NCBI GenBank assembly: GCA_035544675.1
Contig: DATKCA010000026.1
Coordinates: 1-64,000, forward strand
Length of the DNA: 64,000 bases
Reading direction: 5' to 3'
Source: DATKCA01 sp035544675
Lineage (GTDB): Bacteria; Acidobacteriota; Thermoanaerobaculia; Gp7-AA8
In this document: in pieces, positions 28,819-36,691 of the stretch
Position numbering within the stretch: the stretch's first letter is position 1
Layout of the letters: each line of letters begins with the position of its first letter
The notes under the pieces: model-generated
The model's input: only the letters and a program-made list of their open reading frames with translations
The model's database searches: none
What the model was told of the DNA's origin: nothing
Position numbers and translations under genes: made by a program

Positions 28819-30999
28819 TCAAAACAACCAGGCGTAGCCGAGTTTGATGAACACGGCCCGGTTGGTCTGGGTCAGGTCGACGACCTCCGTGCCGGCGTGG
28901 TTGTCGGAGTAGCCGAAGAGGAAGACCGTCTGCGCGTCGAGCCGGTACGAGAAGAGCAGCTGCGAGAGCAGCGCCCGGCTCTCGCGATTCACGGGAACCA
29001 CATACTGCGACCGATTCCTCTCCACGCTGCGGTGCTGCAGGATGGCGCGCACGAACGTCCTCCGGTTCAGGTGATAGAGCAGCCTGGCCTGCGGGATGTC
29101 CGCGGTGAAGATCTCCGCACCCTGCGGAGTCCGGAACACCTGCCGCACCCACGACGCGCGCCCGCTGAAGCGGCGGCCGAGGTGGAAGGTCGTGTAGGGA
29201 ATCAGCGTAACGAACTCCGCCTTCCGGTTGTTCGTGAAATCGATCGACTCTCCCCAGTTCGTGAACAGTCCGGCGCTGGCGTCGCGCGTGGCCTGGATGA
29301 AGGTGTCGATGCTGTAGCGCATGTTGTGGTACGTCCGCCCGTTGAAATACTCCTGGTTCGGCGCGAGCAGCAACGAGACGTAACTCTGGCGCGACCCCTG
29401 AAACGTGGCCACGATGTCGGAGCCCCACTCGGTCCACTCGCCTCCGTACTCCTGTCTGGCATCACCGGAGACGCCGAAATATAGATTGCGGAACCAGCGA
29501 TCGGGCCCGCCTCGAACACGCCGCTGCGCGCCGGCCTTGGCGCCGCGCACCGCGACCTGGTTGAAGAGTCCCGCGTCGGCGCGAAACCCCGGCGAGATCT
29601 CCGAGTACTCGGCGCGCCAGAACCAGTCGCGATCGCTGTGGTCGTAGCTGGCCAGCAGCGCGTGGCCGTCGATCGCGCCGGACGCGCTGATCGCAGCCGG
29701 ATAGCCGGACCGCGACCCGGCGAGCTGCACGCGGACCGAGTCCTGCTCGGTCATCCGAAAAAACGAGTCGCCGGACAGCACTGTGTTGTCGTAGCCATTC
29801 CCGGTGCGCGACGTGACGAGCAGGCCCGCCGTGGCAGCCGATCCGAGGCTTCGGCGGTAGCGCAGGATGGCCGTGGTGGATGGGTCACGCAGTGACCGCG
29901 TCGACGAGGAGTCGTCAGCCGGGAGGAGGAAGTTCGTGATCCCGTCGCGGGCCAGGAGCACGCCGTAGGCGTTCGAGCCCGATTTTCCGGTCAGTTTCAG
30001 GCCGGCCACCGGATCGGCGACCGTCCGCGTGAAGACGAGCGGAAGCTGTGTCTCGAAGAAATCGGATCCTTCCAGAAAAAAGGGCCGCTTCTCCGTGAAC
30101 GACAGGGCGAAGCGCGTGTTCACGTCGAGCTGCGCGGCATCGGCTTCGACCTGGGAGAAGTCAGGATTGATCGTGGCCTGCAGCGAGGTGCCGGGTGTGA
30201 TGGCCCAGCGGCCGGAGATCCCCGGATCGACTCCCCGGTCCGCGGTGGCCAGGGTCCCCGACGAGCGGTCCTGCTGCAGATTCGCCGTCAGCGTCGGAGT
30301 GAGCTCCACGTTCCGCCCGACGGACGTGATGCCGAAGCCGTCCACGTCGGCGAACTGGCAGATGAAGCAGTTGCGATTCTCATCCGTCACCACCGAGCGG
30401 AAGCGGTGCCGGACGCTGCGCGGATAGTCACGCATGGCCATGAAGCCCCACACGGGCTGGACGCCGCCGGCGGGAATCCGGAGCTGCTGGAGCGGCACGG
30501 CGATCTCGACGACGAATCCGTCGCCGGTGATCCGTCCGGCCGAGTCCCAGATGGCGTCCCACGAGAAGTCCTCACTCCCCTCCACGTCGCTGTTGATCGC
30601 GTCCGCCTGCACGCCCAGCGGATTGACGCGGAACTGGTAGGCGATGCGGTCGTCGTTGAACGGATCGACCAGGAAGCCGACCGTATCGTCATTGAGCGCG
30701 GCGTCGCGTTCGGCGTACCGGGCGCGGATCTGGCCGGGCTGCGGATCGAAGGCGCGGAACGCGACGTACAGCTTGTCGTCGTCCCACAAGACGAAGACCT
30801 CGGTGCTCACGGCGGCCGGGATGTTGTCGCCGGGGAACCACTCCCGATCGATGGCGAACGGTGTGGCCTCCTGCCACGCCGGCTCATCGAGCACTCCGTC
30901 GATCCGGATGGGACCGGTCGCTTTTCCGACGGTGACCGCGCCTGCCGAGCTGCAGGCACACACCACGAGCAGGACGGACCAGAGCCGTATGAATGACAT
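28819..30999 (-). CDS. DUF5916 outer-membrane protein with CBM9-like N-terminus
   Basis: Predicted 726-residue protein with a lipoprotein-like or Sec signal (MSFIRLWSVLLVVCACSSAGA). Residues about 28-210 match the CBM9-like domain found in this family (IDGVLDEPAWQEA, LYVAFRAFDPQP, EIAVPLQQLRIP). The remainder is beta-strand rich with aromatic-ended strands (FALSFTEKRPFFLEGSDFF, RTYHNMRYSIDTF) and ends in AVFIKLGYAWLF, a C-terminal Phe signature of outer-membrane barrels. Function is unknown; glycan or surface-related uptake is often guessed for the family. It starts 24 nt after the M56-ankyrin gene on the same strand. Confidence 0.87.
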   Translation of the reverse strand: MSFIRLWSVLLVVCACSSAGAVTVGKATGPIRIDGVLDEPAWQEATPFAIDREWFPGDNIPAAVSTEVFVLWDDDKLYVAFRAFDPQPGQIRARYAERDAALNDDTVGFLVDPFNDDRIAYQFRVNPLGVQADAINSDVEGSEDFSWDAIWDSAGRITGDGFVVEIAVPLQQLRIPAGGVQPVWGFMAMRDYPRSVRHRFRSVVTDENRNCFICQFADVDGFGITSVGRNVELTPTLTANLQQDRSSGTLATADRGVDPGISGRWAITPGTSLQATINPDFSQVEADAAQLDVNTRFALSFTEKRPFFLEGSDFFETQLPLVFTRTVADPVAGLKLTGKSGSNAYGVLLARDGITNFLLPADDSSSTRSLRDPSTTAILRYRRSLGSAATAGLLVTSRTGNGYDNTVLSGDSFFRMTEQDSVRVQLAGSRSGYPAAISASGAIDGHALLASYDHSDRDWFWRAEYSEISPGFRADAGLFNQVAVRGAKAGAQRRVRGGPDRWFRNLYFGVSGDARQEYGGEWTEWGSDIVATFQGSRQSYVSLLLAPNQEYFNGRTYHNMRYSIDTFIQATRDASAGLFTNWGESIDFTNNRKAEFVTLIPYTTFHLGRRFSGRASWVRQVFRTPQGAEIFTADIPQARLLYHLNRRTFVRAILQHRSVERNRSQYVVPVNRESRALLSQLLFSYRLDAQTVFLFGYSDNHAGTEVVDLTQTNRAVFIKLGYAWLF

Positions 31000-31023
31000 C
31001 GCAGTCTCCTGAATTGCTGACGT

Positions 31024-32577
31024 TTACTCGCTGGCGCCGGCGTTGCGGAGGATGCGCACGATGTCGCCGTGGCCGTTCCGCCGCGCCATGTTGAGCGGCG
31101 TCCGCCACTCACGATCGTCCGCCCAGACGCGGACGTTCACGTTGGCGCCGCGCGCGATCAGCAGCTTCACGGCCTGGTCGCTTCCCTGGCCCGCCGCGGT
31201 GATGAGCGCGTTCTCGTCACCGGGAACGACGTCCTCGATGCGAGCGCCGCGATCGAGCAGGATCCTCATGACGTCGGTCTGGCCCGCTCCGGCCGCAGCG
31301 ATGAGCGCGTTGCCGTCGCCGGGCGAGGGGACGTTCGGATCGACGCCGCGATCGAGCAGCCATCGGACCGCTTCCTTGCGGCCGGCGCGCGAGGCGATGA
31401 GAAGGGGCGTGCCGTCGCCGATGATCGCGGCATCGAGGTCGATGCCCTGGCCCGCGAAGAAGTCCAGTGCATCGATGTCGCCCTTCCGCGCGGCCTCGAT
31501 CACCGCGTCGCGGTACATGCCGTCCTCCTCCATGGCGCCCGCCACGCCTTCGCGCACGCCGTCCTCGATGGCATCGCCTCTGGTCGACTCCGAGGGCTCC
31601 GCGGCCGCGGCGACCAGCCGGACCGACCCGAACGTGACGACGACCGCGACCATGATGCTCACCGTGAGAAGCATTGCGGCGCGGCTCTGCGGGCCGCGCG
31701 GCTGCGCGGGATCGAGGATGGCGTGCACGCGCTCGGACAGGCGGCTCGGCGAGGCCATGGCCAGAGCCGGCACTCCCGTGCGCGGTCCGAGCGTCCGGGC
31801 CAGCGTCACGAGCTGTTCGGCGTAGGTCGATGCATCCGACGCGTTCACCACGGCATCGTCACAGGCTCGCTCGGCCTCGAGGCAGAAGCGGCGGAACGCC
31901 AGCCAGATCATCGGATGCGGCCAGTAAAGCGCGCAGGCGATGCGCGCCACGAGCTGCATGGTCCAGTCGTCGCGGCGGACATGCTCCAGCTCGTGACGGA
32001 TGGCGCGCCGGACCGCATCCATCGACCACTCTCTTGCCAACGCCGGCATCACGATCGTCTGCCTGCGGAATCCGAACGTCAGCGGCACGGCCACCTCGCT
32101 GGAGATCACCACCAGGACCGCGCGACGGATCGCGCTCTCACACGCCACATCGGCGGCGATTCTCGTTCCTTCCGGCCAGACTTCCGCGTCGTTGCCCCAG
32201 CGCCGGAGACGCCACACGCCGGCGGCGAGCGAGGCCAGCAGGAACACCACGCCCACGAGATAGAGATTGCGCGCGGCATGGAACAGGCTGAACGCCGAAC
32301 GCGGGAGGTCCGGCGCCGCCGGCTCCGCGGCGGGCACGGGGAGGGCGGGAGGCGGCGTCTGCGGGGCAGCCACCGTATCAGCGAGCGCCGCGGGGATCGA
32401 CACCGTCGTGGCCGTGACGAATCGCGGGGCCACCGGCAGCAGCAGAAGCGTCACGAACAGAGCCGCAAAGACGGCGTGTCGCAGCGAGGCCCGTCCCCGC
32501 CGCGCCACTGCTGCCACGGCAAACGCGGCGGCAATGACGAGCGTCGCCTTCAGCACGAGCGTTGCGATTCCGATCAT
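31024..32577 (-). CDS. BlaR1/MecR1-type M56 metallopeptidase with ankyrin repeats
   Basis: Predicted 517-residue membrane protein. The N-terminal helices (ATLVLKATLVIAAAFAVAA and two more) anchor an M56 peptidase domain with the zinc motif RHELEHVRRDDW and downstream LEAERACDDAVV. A further helix (LLTVSIMVAVVVTFGSVRL) leads to about four ankyrin repeats (GNALIAAAGAGQTDVMRILL and similar) at residues about 370-515. Classical BlaR1 ends in a penicillin-binding sensor domain; here ankyrin repeats stand in its place, so the signal is probably a protein partner. The start shares one base with the stop of the BlaI gene, with GGAGGAG upstream. Confidence 0.9.
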   Translation of the reverse strand: MIGIATLVLKATLVIAAAFAVAAVARRGRASLRHAVFAALFVTLLLLPVAPRFVTATTVSIPAALADTVAAPQTPPPALPVPAAEPAAPDLPRSAFSLFHAARNLYLVGVVFLLASLAAGVWRLRRWGNDAEVWPEGTRIAADVACESAIRRAVLVVISSEVAVPLTFGFRRQTIVMPALAREWSMDAVRRAIRHELEHVRRDDWTMQLVARIACALYWPHPMIWLAFRRFCLEAERACDDAVVNASDASTYAEQLVTLARTLGPRTGVPALAMASPSRLSERVHAILDPAQPRGPQSRAAMLLTVSIMVAVVVTFGSVRLVAAAAEPSESTRGDAIEDGVREGVAGAMEEDGMYRDAVIEAARKGDIDALDFFAGQGIDLDAAIIGDGTPLLIASRAGRKEAVRWLLDRGVDPNVPSPGDGNALIAAAGAGQTDVMRILLDRGARIEDVVPGDENALITAAGQGSDQAVKLLIARGANVNVRVWADDREWRTPLNMARRNGHGDIVRILRNAGASE

Positions 32578-32951
32578 CACGATCTCCTCCCTTTTCTGAC
32601 GCGATCGATCTCGCGGGCCAGCCGCTCGAGCTCGTCGTCCGACCAAGCCTCGTCCTTGAGCAGTGCCGTGGCCGCCTGTCCCGCCGAGCCTTCGAAAAAC
32701 ACGTCCACGAGCTTGCGGAGCGCGGACTTGCGGGCCGTGGAGCGCGACGTCGTCGGCGCGTAGACGTAGCGGAGACCTTTCTCCCTGTGCCGTACGGCGC
32801 CCTTGGCCTCGAGTTTCGCCAGCATGGCCCTGACGGCCGAATAGCTGGGCGGATCGGACAGCCGTTCTCTGATCTCTTCGGCGGACGACTCCTCGCCAAG
32901 GGCGAAGAGGACATCCAGGATCTCGCGCTCGCGTCTGGATAGTTTGATCAT
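32577..32951 (-). CDS. BlaI/MecI-family repressor
   Basis: Predicted 124-residue winged-helix repressor. It starts MIKLSRREREILDVLFALGE, with recognition helix region PPSYSAVRAMLAKLEAKGAV and wing HREKGLRYVYAP, then a dimerisation helix. In this family the partner M56 protease cleaves the repressor when its signal is sensed. It is the first gene of an operon with the M56-ankyrin gene and probably the DUF5916 gene. Two dyads lie directly upstream, so autoregulation is expected. Confidence 0.93.
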   Translation of the reverse strand: MIKLSRREREILDVLFALGEESSAEEIRERLSDPPSYSAVRAMLAKLEAKGAVRHREKGLRYVYAPTTSRSTARKSALRKLVDVFFEGSAGQAATALLKDEAWSDDELERLAREIDRVRKGRRS

Positions 32952-32952
32952 G

Positions 32953-32985
32953 CTATGGATGTAACATAGTGCTACGTTTGTAGCA
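32953..32985. promoter_or_regulatory. Two adjacent dyads upstream of blaI, probable operators
   Basis: Dyad 1 is CTATG-GATGTAA-CATAG at 32953-32969. Dyad 2 is TGCTAC-GTTT-GTAGCA at 32970-32985. Both lie immediately before the blaI ATG. Dyad 2 has the TAC...GTA core typical of BlaI/CopY sites. The tandem arrangement suggests two repressor dimers covering the promoter. Confidence 0.75.
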
Positions 32986-33031
32986 TGTCAAGTGAACGAA
33001 CGGTGGCAAAGGGGGGCGGGGGGGAGACGAG

Positions 33032-33160
33032 AGTCAAAGGCCGGGCGCGGGCGCGGGCACGGGCTCGGGCACGGGAGAAGGATGAAGGATGAAGGATGAA
33101 GGATGAAGGATGAACGGCGAGCCCGGCCTTTGACTTTCCCGAGCCCGTGCCCGAGCCCGG
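33032..33160. repeat. Nested hairpin with hexad/heptad repeats
   Basis: Outer arms AGTCAAAGGCCGGGC (33032-33046) and GCCCGGCCTTTGACT (33120-33134) are exact complements. A GGGCRC/GGGCTC hexad run (33043-33074) has its inverted partner (CCCGAGCCCGTGCCCGAG) at 33138-33160. Between them lie about five direct AAGGATG heptads (33078-33114). The element fills the gap between the blaI operators and the 3' end of the ABC operon. Confidence 0.8.
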
Positions 33161-33180
33161 CTTCCGGGCGGGGGGGACCA

Positions 33181-34239
33181 TCACTCCGCCCTGCTGTCCC
33201 CCGGCTCGTACCGCCATTCCGTCTGGTGCTGCGCCCCCTCGGCGAAACGGGGATCGACGTATTCGCTGAAGTCGATGGCGCGATCGAGCACGCCCGTCTC
33301 TCGCATCAGGCGCACGATCAGCTCGAAGTCGCCTCGCAGCGGCGTGAGCGGCTGATACTCCACCCGGTCCAGCGGATTGGAAAGGGCCCACCGGAGCAGC
33401 TTGGGGTCCTGGCGGAAGTAGTAGCGGCCGACGAAGTCCGCGGCGTGCTCGCGCCGCGCCTTCCGCTTCGGCGGGTTGTCGAGCCAGAGGCCCGACCGCG
33501 CGATGCCGTCGACGAGCACCTGCACCGCCTCCGGCCGCCTGTCGATCACATCCTGCCGGACGACCAGCACGCACGAGATGTAGTCCGGCCAGTACTCGCG
33601 TGCATGGAACAGCACGCGGCCGAACCCGCCGATCTCGGCCTGCGACGGAAACGGCTCCCCCATCGAGAACGCGTCGATCGCGCCTGCCGCCAGCGCGCCC
33701 GCGACGTCAGGCGGAGCCATCTCCACCATCCTGATGTCGCCGGCCTTCATCCCGTGCTTCTCCATGGCCCGGAAGAGGATCAGCCTCTCATCGGAGAAGC
33801 GGCTGGGGATGGCCACGGTCTTCCCGCGCAGATCTGAAAACTGCCGGACCGGACCATCCTTGCTCACCACCACGGCGCTTCCGTAGCGGTGCCCGAGGTA
33901 GACGATCTTGATCGGGACGCCCTGAGCACGCAGGGCGATTGCCATCGGCGCGACCATGAATCCCGCCTGCATCCTGTTCGAGAGGAGCGCTTCCTTGATC
34001 TCCGGAAACCCCTGAAACATCCTGGGGATGAACAGATGCCCTGACTTCGAATGGGCGGAGATGTAGTCGGTGACCGGGCACGCGAGATGTCACGTCACGG
34101 GGATGTAGGCGACGTAGAGCTTCCGCTTGTCGATCGGCAGCCGGTCATTCAGCAGCACGTTGTAGTCGACGTTGAGGACGACGTGCGCCGCCGTGATGAC
34201 GGCCGCCCATGCCCCGACAGCGAGCATTACCTTTCGCAG
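33181..34239 (-). CDS. NitT/TauT-type ABC substrate-binding protein with an in-frame TGA
   Basis: If read through one TGA (34090-34092), this frame gives 352 residues: a signal-like N-terminus (MLAVGAWAAVITAAHVVLN), KRKLYVAYIPVT, the TGA, HLACPVTDYISAH, then an unbroken binding-protein fold (QAGFMVAPMAIALRAQGVPI, FVGRYYFRQDP). Without read-through, only a signal-less 279-residue product from ATG 34020, lacking a clear Shine-Dalgarno, is possible. From memory, and to be checked, relatives have Cys at the TGA position, so selenocysteine, a nonsense mutation or a sequencing error are the options. A CTG start at 34239 is proposed because it lies nine bases after an extended Shine-Dalgarno; ATG 34227 is the alternative. 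It is the last gene of an operon with two permeases and an ATPase. The ligand is unknown (nitrate, sulfonate, thiamine precursor and similar are typical). Confidence 0.75.
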
Positions 34240-34243
34240 GACC

Positions 34244-34256
34244 GATCACCTCCTTT
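34244..34256 (-). promoter_or_regulatory. Extended perfect Shine-Dalgarno (AAAGGAGGTGATC)
   Basis: On the minus strand 13 bases match the full complement of the 16S rRNA 3' tail. It is 9 nt from a CTG at 34239 and 21 nt from the ATG at 34227, so it favours a non-AUG start for the binding-protein gene. Confidence 0.7.
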
Positions 34257-34281
34257 CGGGCTTCGGGCTCCGGGCTCAGGG
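34257..34281. repeat. Heptad repeat, GGGCTYC units
   Basis: Four degenerate units (CGGGCTT, CGGGCTC, CGGGCTC, AGGGCTA) occupy the gap between the downstream permease gene and the Shine-Dalgarno of the binding-protein gene. No inverted arm is seen. Confidence 0.7.
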
Positions 34282-35040
34282 CTACTCACGGAACCCCCAT
34301 CTCACAGAGGGCAGCCGCTCCGCGGAACGGATGGCGACATCGAGAAACAATCCGATGACTCCGATCAGCAGCATACCGCCGACGACCAGGTCGTAACGCA
34401 TGCCGGCGTTGCGGGCATCGATGATGAGGTACCCGAGTCCGGAATCGACGGCGATCATCTCCGACGCCACGAGAACGATCCAGGCGATGCCGAAGGCGAT
34501 GCGCAGCGCCACGATCGCGCGCGGAAGCACCGCGGGAAAGATCACCCGGCGGATCATCTGGGGTGTGGAGAGGCCGAAGTTGCGCGCCGCCTGCAGGTAG
34601 GCCTGCGGCACGTTCTGCACGGCATTCATCATCGAGACGACGATCGGCAGGAACGACGCGAGGAATATCAGGAAGATCGGCGCGGCGTTGGACACGCCGA
34701 ACCAGATGATGGCCAGCGGCATCCACGCCAGCGGCGAGATGGGCCGCAGCATCTGGATCACCGGGTTCAGCGCGCGGGCCAGCCCGGGATGCCAGCCCAG
34801 CCACAGGCCGGCCGGCACACCCGAGAGAACCGCCGCGATGTAGCCAACACCGACCCGCAGCAGCGAGTCGCCGATATAGGACCAGAGCGTCCCCCGCTCC
34901 GCGAGCGTGACGATGCCGCGGAAGACATCGGCCGGTGAAGGGAAGACCGCCGTCGCCGTCAGCACGACGGCGAAGTGCCACATCGCCACGAGCACTCCCG
35001 CGAAGAGAACCGGCAGGACGAGCCGCTCCACGTTTCTCAT
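34282..35040 (-). CDS. ABC transporter permease (NitT/TauT type), copy 2
   Basis: Predicted 252-residue BPD_transp_1 permease with about six transmembrane helices. The EAA-loop region reads EAYLQAARNFGLSTPQMIRRVIFPA-like (here AYLQAARNFGLSTPQMIRRV). It shares LRPISPLAWMPLAIIWFGV and GLGYLIIDARNAGMRYDLVV with the other permease of this operon, so the two are paralogues. Its start overlaps the ATPase stop by 4 nt (ATGA). It would form a channel heterodimer with copy 1, or a separate transporter sharing the ATPase. Confidence 0.93.
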   Translation of the reverse strand: MRNVERLVLPVLFAGVLVAMWHFAVVLTATAVFPSPADVFRGIVTLAERGTLWSYIGDSLLRVGVGYIAAVLSGVPAGLWLGWHPGLARALNPVIQMLRPISPLAWMPLAIIWFGVSNAAPIFLIFLASFLPIVVSMMNAVQNVPQAYLQAARNFGLSTPQMIRRVIFPAVLPRAIVALRIAFGIAWIVLVASEMIAVDSGLGYLIIDARNAGMRYDLVVGGMLLIGVIGLFLDVAIRSAERLPSVRWGFRE

Positions 35041-35771
35041 ACGTGATGGGCCAGTCCGATCTCCGCGAAGATGCTGTCGCGCAGCGCGATGTAGCGCGGG
35101 TCGCTGAGGTCGCGCGGGTGCGGCATGTCGATCGTGAGGATCCGGCGGATGCGCCCGGGGCGCTGCGACATCACCACGACACGGTCGGCCAGCTGCACCG
35201 ACTCGTCGATGTCGTGCGTGACGAAGAGGATGGTCTTCCGCTCGGCCTGCCAGATGCGGAGCAGCTCGCGCCGCATCTGCAGCCGCGTGATGGAGTCGAG
35301 CGCGCCGAACGGCTCATCCAGGTAGAGCACGTCGGGGTTCACCGCCAGCGCACGCGCCACTTCCAGCCGCTGCTTCATCCCGCCCGAGAGCTCGCGTGGA
35401 AACGAGCGCTCGAACCCGGAGAGCCCGACCAGCTGCACGTAATGCGCGATCCGGCGGCGCCGCTCCTCCTCGGTCACTCGAAAGAGTCCGAATCCGATGT
35501 TCTGCTCGACCGTCAGCCAGGGAAAAACGCCGCGCTCCTGAAACACGAAGATGCGCCGCGGATCGGGGCCGACGACCGGCTCGCCGTCGATCCTCACCTG
35601 CCCCCGCGACGGCGGCGTGAAACCGCCGGCGATGTTCAGCAGAGTCGACTTGCCGCAGCCGGAGGGGCCGACGATGACGACCAGCTCGCCCGCGGACACG
35701 GTCAGCTCGATGTCCTCGAGCACGCGCATGGCGCCGAACGAGTGGCTGACGGCGCTGATCTCGACCTTCAA
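35037..35771 (-). CDS. ABC transporter ATP-binding protein (NitT/TauT type)
   Basis: Predicted 244-residue ATPase. Walker A is VGPSGCGKSTLL, the Q-loop is FVFQERGVFPW, the signature is LSGGMKQRLEVARAL, Walker B is VLYLDEPFGALD and the switch His is in FVTHDID. The start is a TTG at 35771 that overlaps the upstream permease stop (TTGA); no ATG fits before LKVEISAVSHSFG, and longer frames read through the permease gene. It energises import with the two flanking permeases. Confidence 0.93.
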   Translation of the reverse strand: MKVEISAVSHSFGAMRVLEDIELTVSAGELVVIVGPSGCGKSTLLNIAGGFTPPSRGQVRIDGEPVVGPDPRRIFVFQERGVFPWLTVEQNIGFGLFRVTEEERRRRIAHYVQLVGLSGFERSFPRELSGGMKQRLEVARALAVNPDVLYLDEPFGALDSITRLQMRRELLRIWQAERKTILFVTHDIDESVQLADRVVVMSQRPGRIRRILTIDMPHPRDLSDPRYIALRDSIFAEIGLAHHV

Positions 35772-36514
35772 TTCGCGTAACCCCAGCGGACGAAGTCCAG
35801 CGTCTCCAGCCGCCGCATCACCAGGTCGAGAATCACGCCCACGATGCCGATCAGCACCATGCCGGCGATGACCAGGTCGTAGCGGTTCCCGGCATTGCGC
35901 GCGTCGATGATGAGGAAACCGAGGCCGGAGCTCACCGCGATCATCTCGGCCGCGACGACGACGAGCCATGCGATCCCGAGCGTGACGCGCATGGCGATGA
36001 CGAGCTGCGGCAGAACGGAGGGCAGGACGACCGAGCGCACGAGCTGCATTCGCGTGAGGCCGAAGTTCGCGCCGGCGGCGAGATGCGTCGCCTCGACGTT
36101 GTGCACGGCATTCATCGCCGCCACCGTCATCGGGAAGAACGAGGCGAGGAAGATCAGGAAGATCGCCGAGGCGTCGCCCACGCCGAACCAGAGGATGGCG
36201 ATCGGGATCCAGGCCAGCGGCGAGATCGGCCGGAGCACCTGCAGGACCGGATTCACGGCGTCCTCGCCGCGGCGCCACATCCCGAGGATCAGGCCGAGGG
36301 GGATGGCCAGGACGAGCGCGGCGGTGTAGCCCCAGGTGACGCGGAACAGCGACGCCACCACGTACTTCAGAAGGAGGCCGCGGCGGGCCAGCTCGACGAT
36401 GGCCAGCGCAACTTCCCACGGTCCCGGAATCAGCGGCGAGCGTGTCGCCATGATCGCGATCTGCCAGGCAGCGATACAGATGACGATCCCGAGCAGCGGG
36501 CTGAACCGGCGCAA
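35768..36514 (-). CDS. ABC transporter permease (NitT/TauT type), copy 1
   Basis: Predicted 248-residue BPD_transp_1 permease, first gene of the operon. It starts MRRFSPLLGIVICIAAW and carries LRPISPLAWIPIAILWFGVG and the coupling-loop segment HLAAGANFGLTRMQLVRSVV. It is a close paralogue of the permease encoded two genes downstream; the ATPase gene lies between them. Upstream is a heptad repeat (36579-36607) and a small divergent gene. Confidence 0.93.
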   Translation of the reverse strand: MRRFSPLLGIVICIAAWQIAIMATRSPLIPGPWEVALAIVELARRGLLLKYVVASLFRVTWGYTAALVLAIPLGLILGMWRRGEDAVNPVLQVLRPISPLAWIPIAILWFGVGDASAIFLIFLASFFPMTVAAMNAVHNVEATHLAAGANFGLTRMQLVRSVVLPSVLPQLVIAMRVTLGIAWLVVVAAEMIAVSSGLGFLIIDARNAGNRYDLVIAGMVLIGIVGVILDLVMRRLETLDFVRWGYAN

Positions 36515-36578
36515 GCGACGCGGAGAGTAGCAGAAGTGATCGATGGAGCGCCGGTGTCCCTTTCCGCCATCGTTCTCC

Positions 36579-36607
36579 TGAGGCCTGAGGCCTGAGGCCC
36601 GAGGCCC
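36579..36607. repeat. Heptad repeat, CCTGAGG units
   Basis: Four tandem units (CCTGAGG three times, then CCCGAGG and a partial) lie in the divergent gap between the ABC operon and the small Cys-rich gene. No inverted arm is evident. Confidence 0.8.
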
Positions 36608-36691
36608 GCCGTACCGTGACAGACATCACGCCGCGTCGTGATCGGAGGAGCGACCGGCGCCGCCCGGGCATGTTCAGATGGTCGAAAGAGA

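Noticed and set aside
27899..29437. 512-codon minus-strand frame crossing ksgA and the inverted repeat
   Set aside because: It runs antisense to ksgA and through the repeat; it only shares a few residues with DUF5916 in the wrong frame.
33079..33114. Coding low-complexity repeat (GMKDEG-type) from the AAGGATG array
   Set aside because: Open frames across it are short or antisense and have no start signal; it is best read as intergenic repeat.
33788..34093. Alternative minus-strand frame at the 5' end of the binding-protein gene
   Set aside because: The residues do not resemble any binding protein; the true frame has the TGA and matches on both sides of it, so this is not a simple frameshift.
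34244..34256. Match to the 16S rRNA 3' end (GATCACCTCCTTT on the plus strand)
   Set aside because: No other 16S sequence surrounds it; it is the complement of an extended Shine-Dalgarno.
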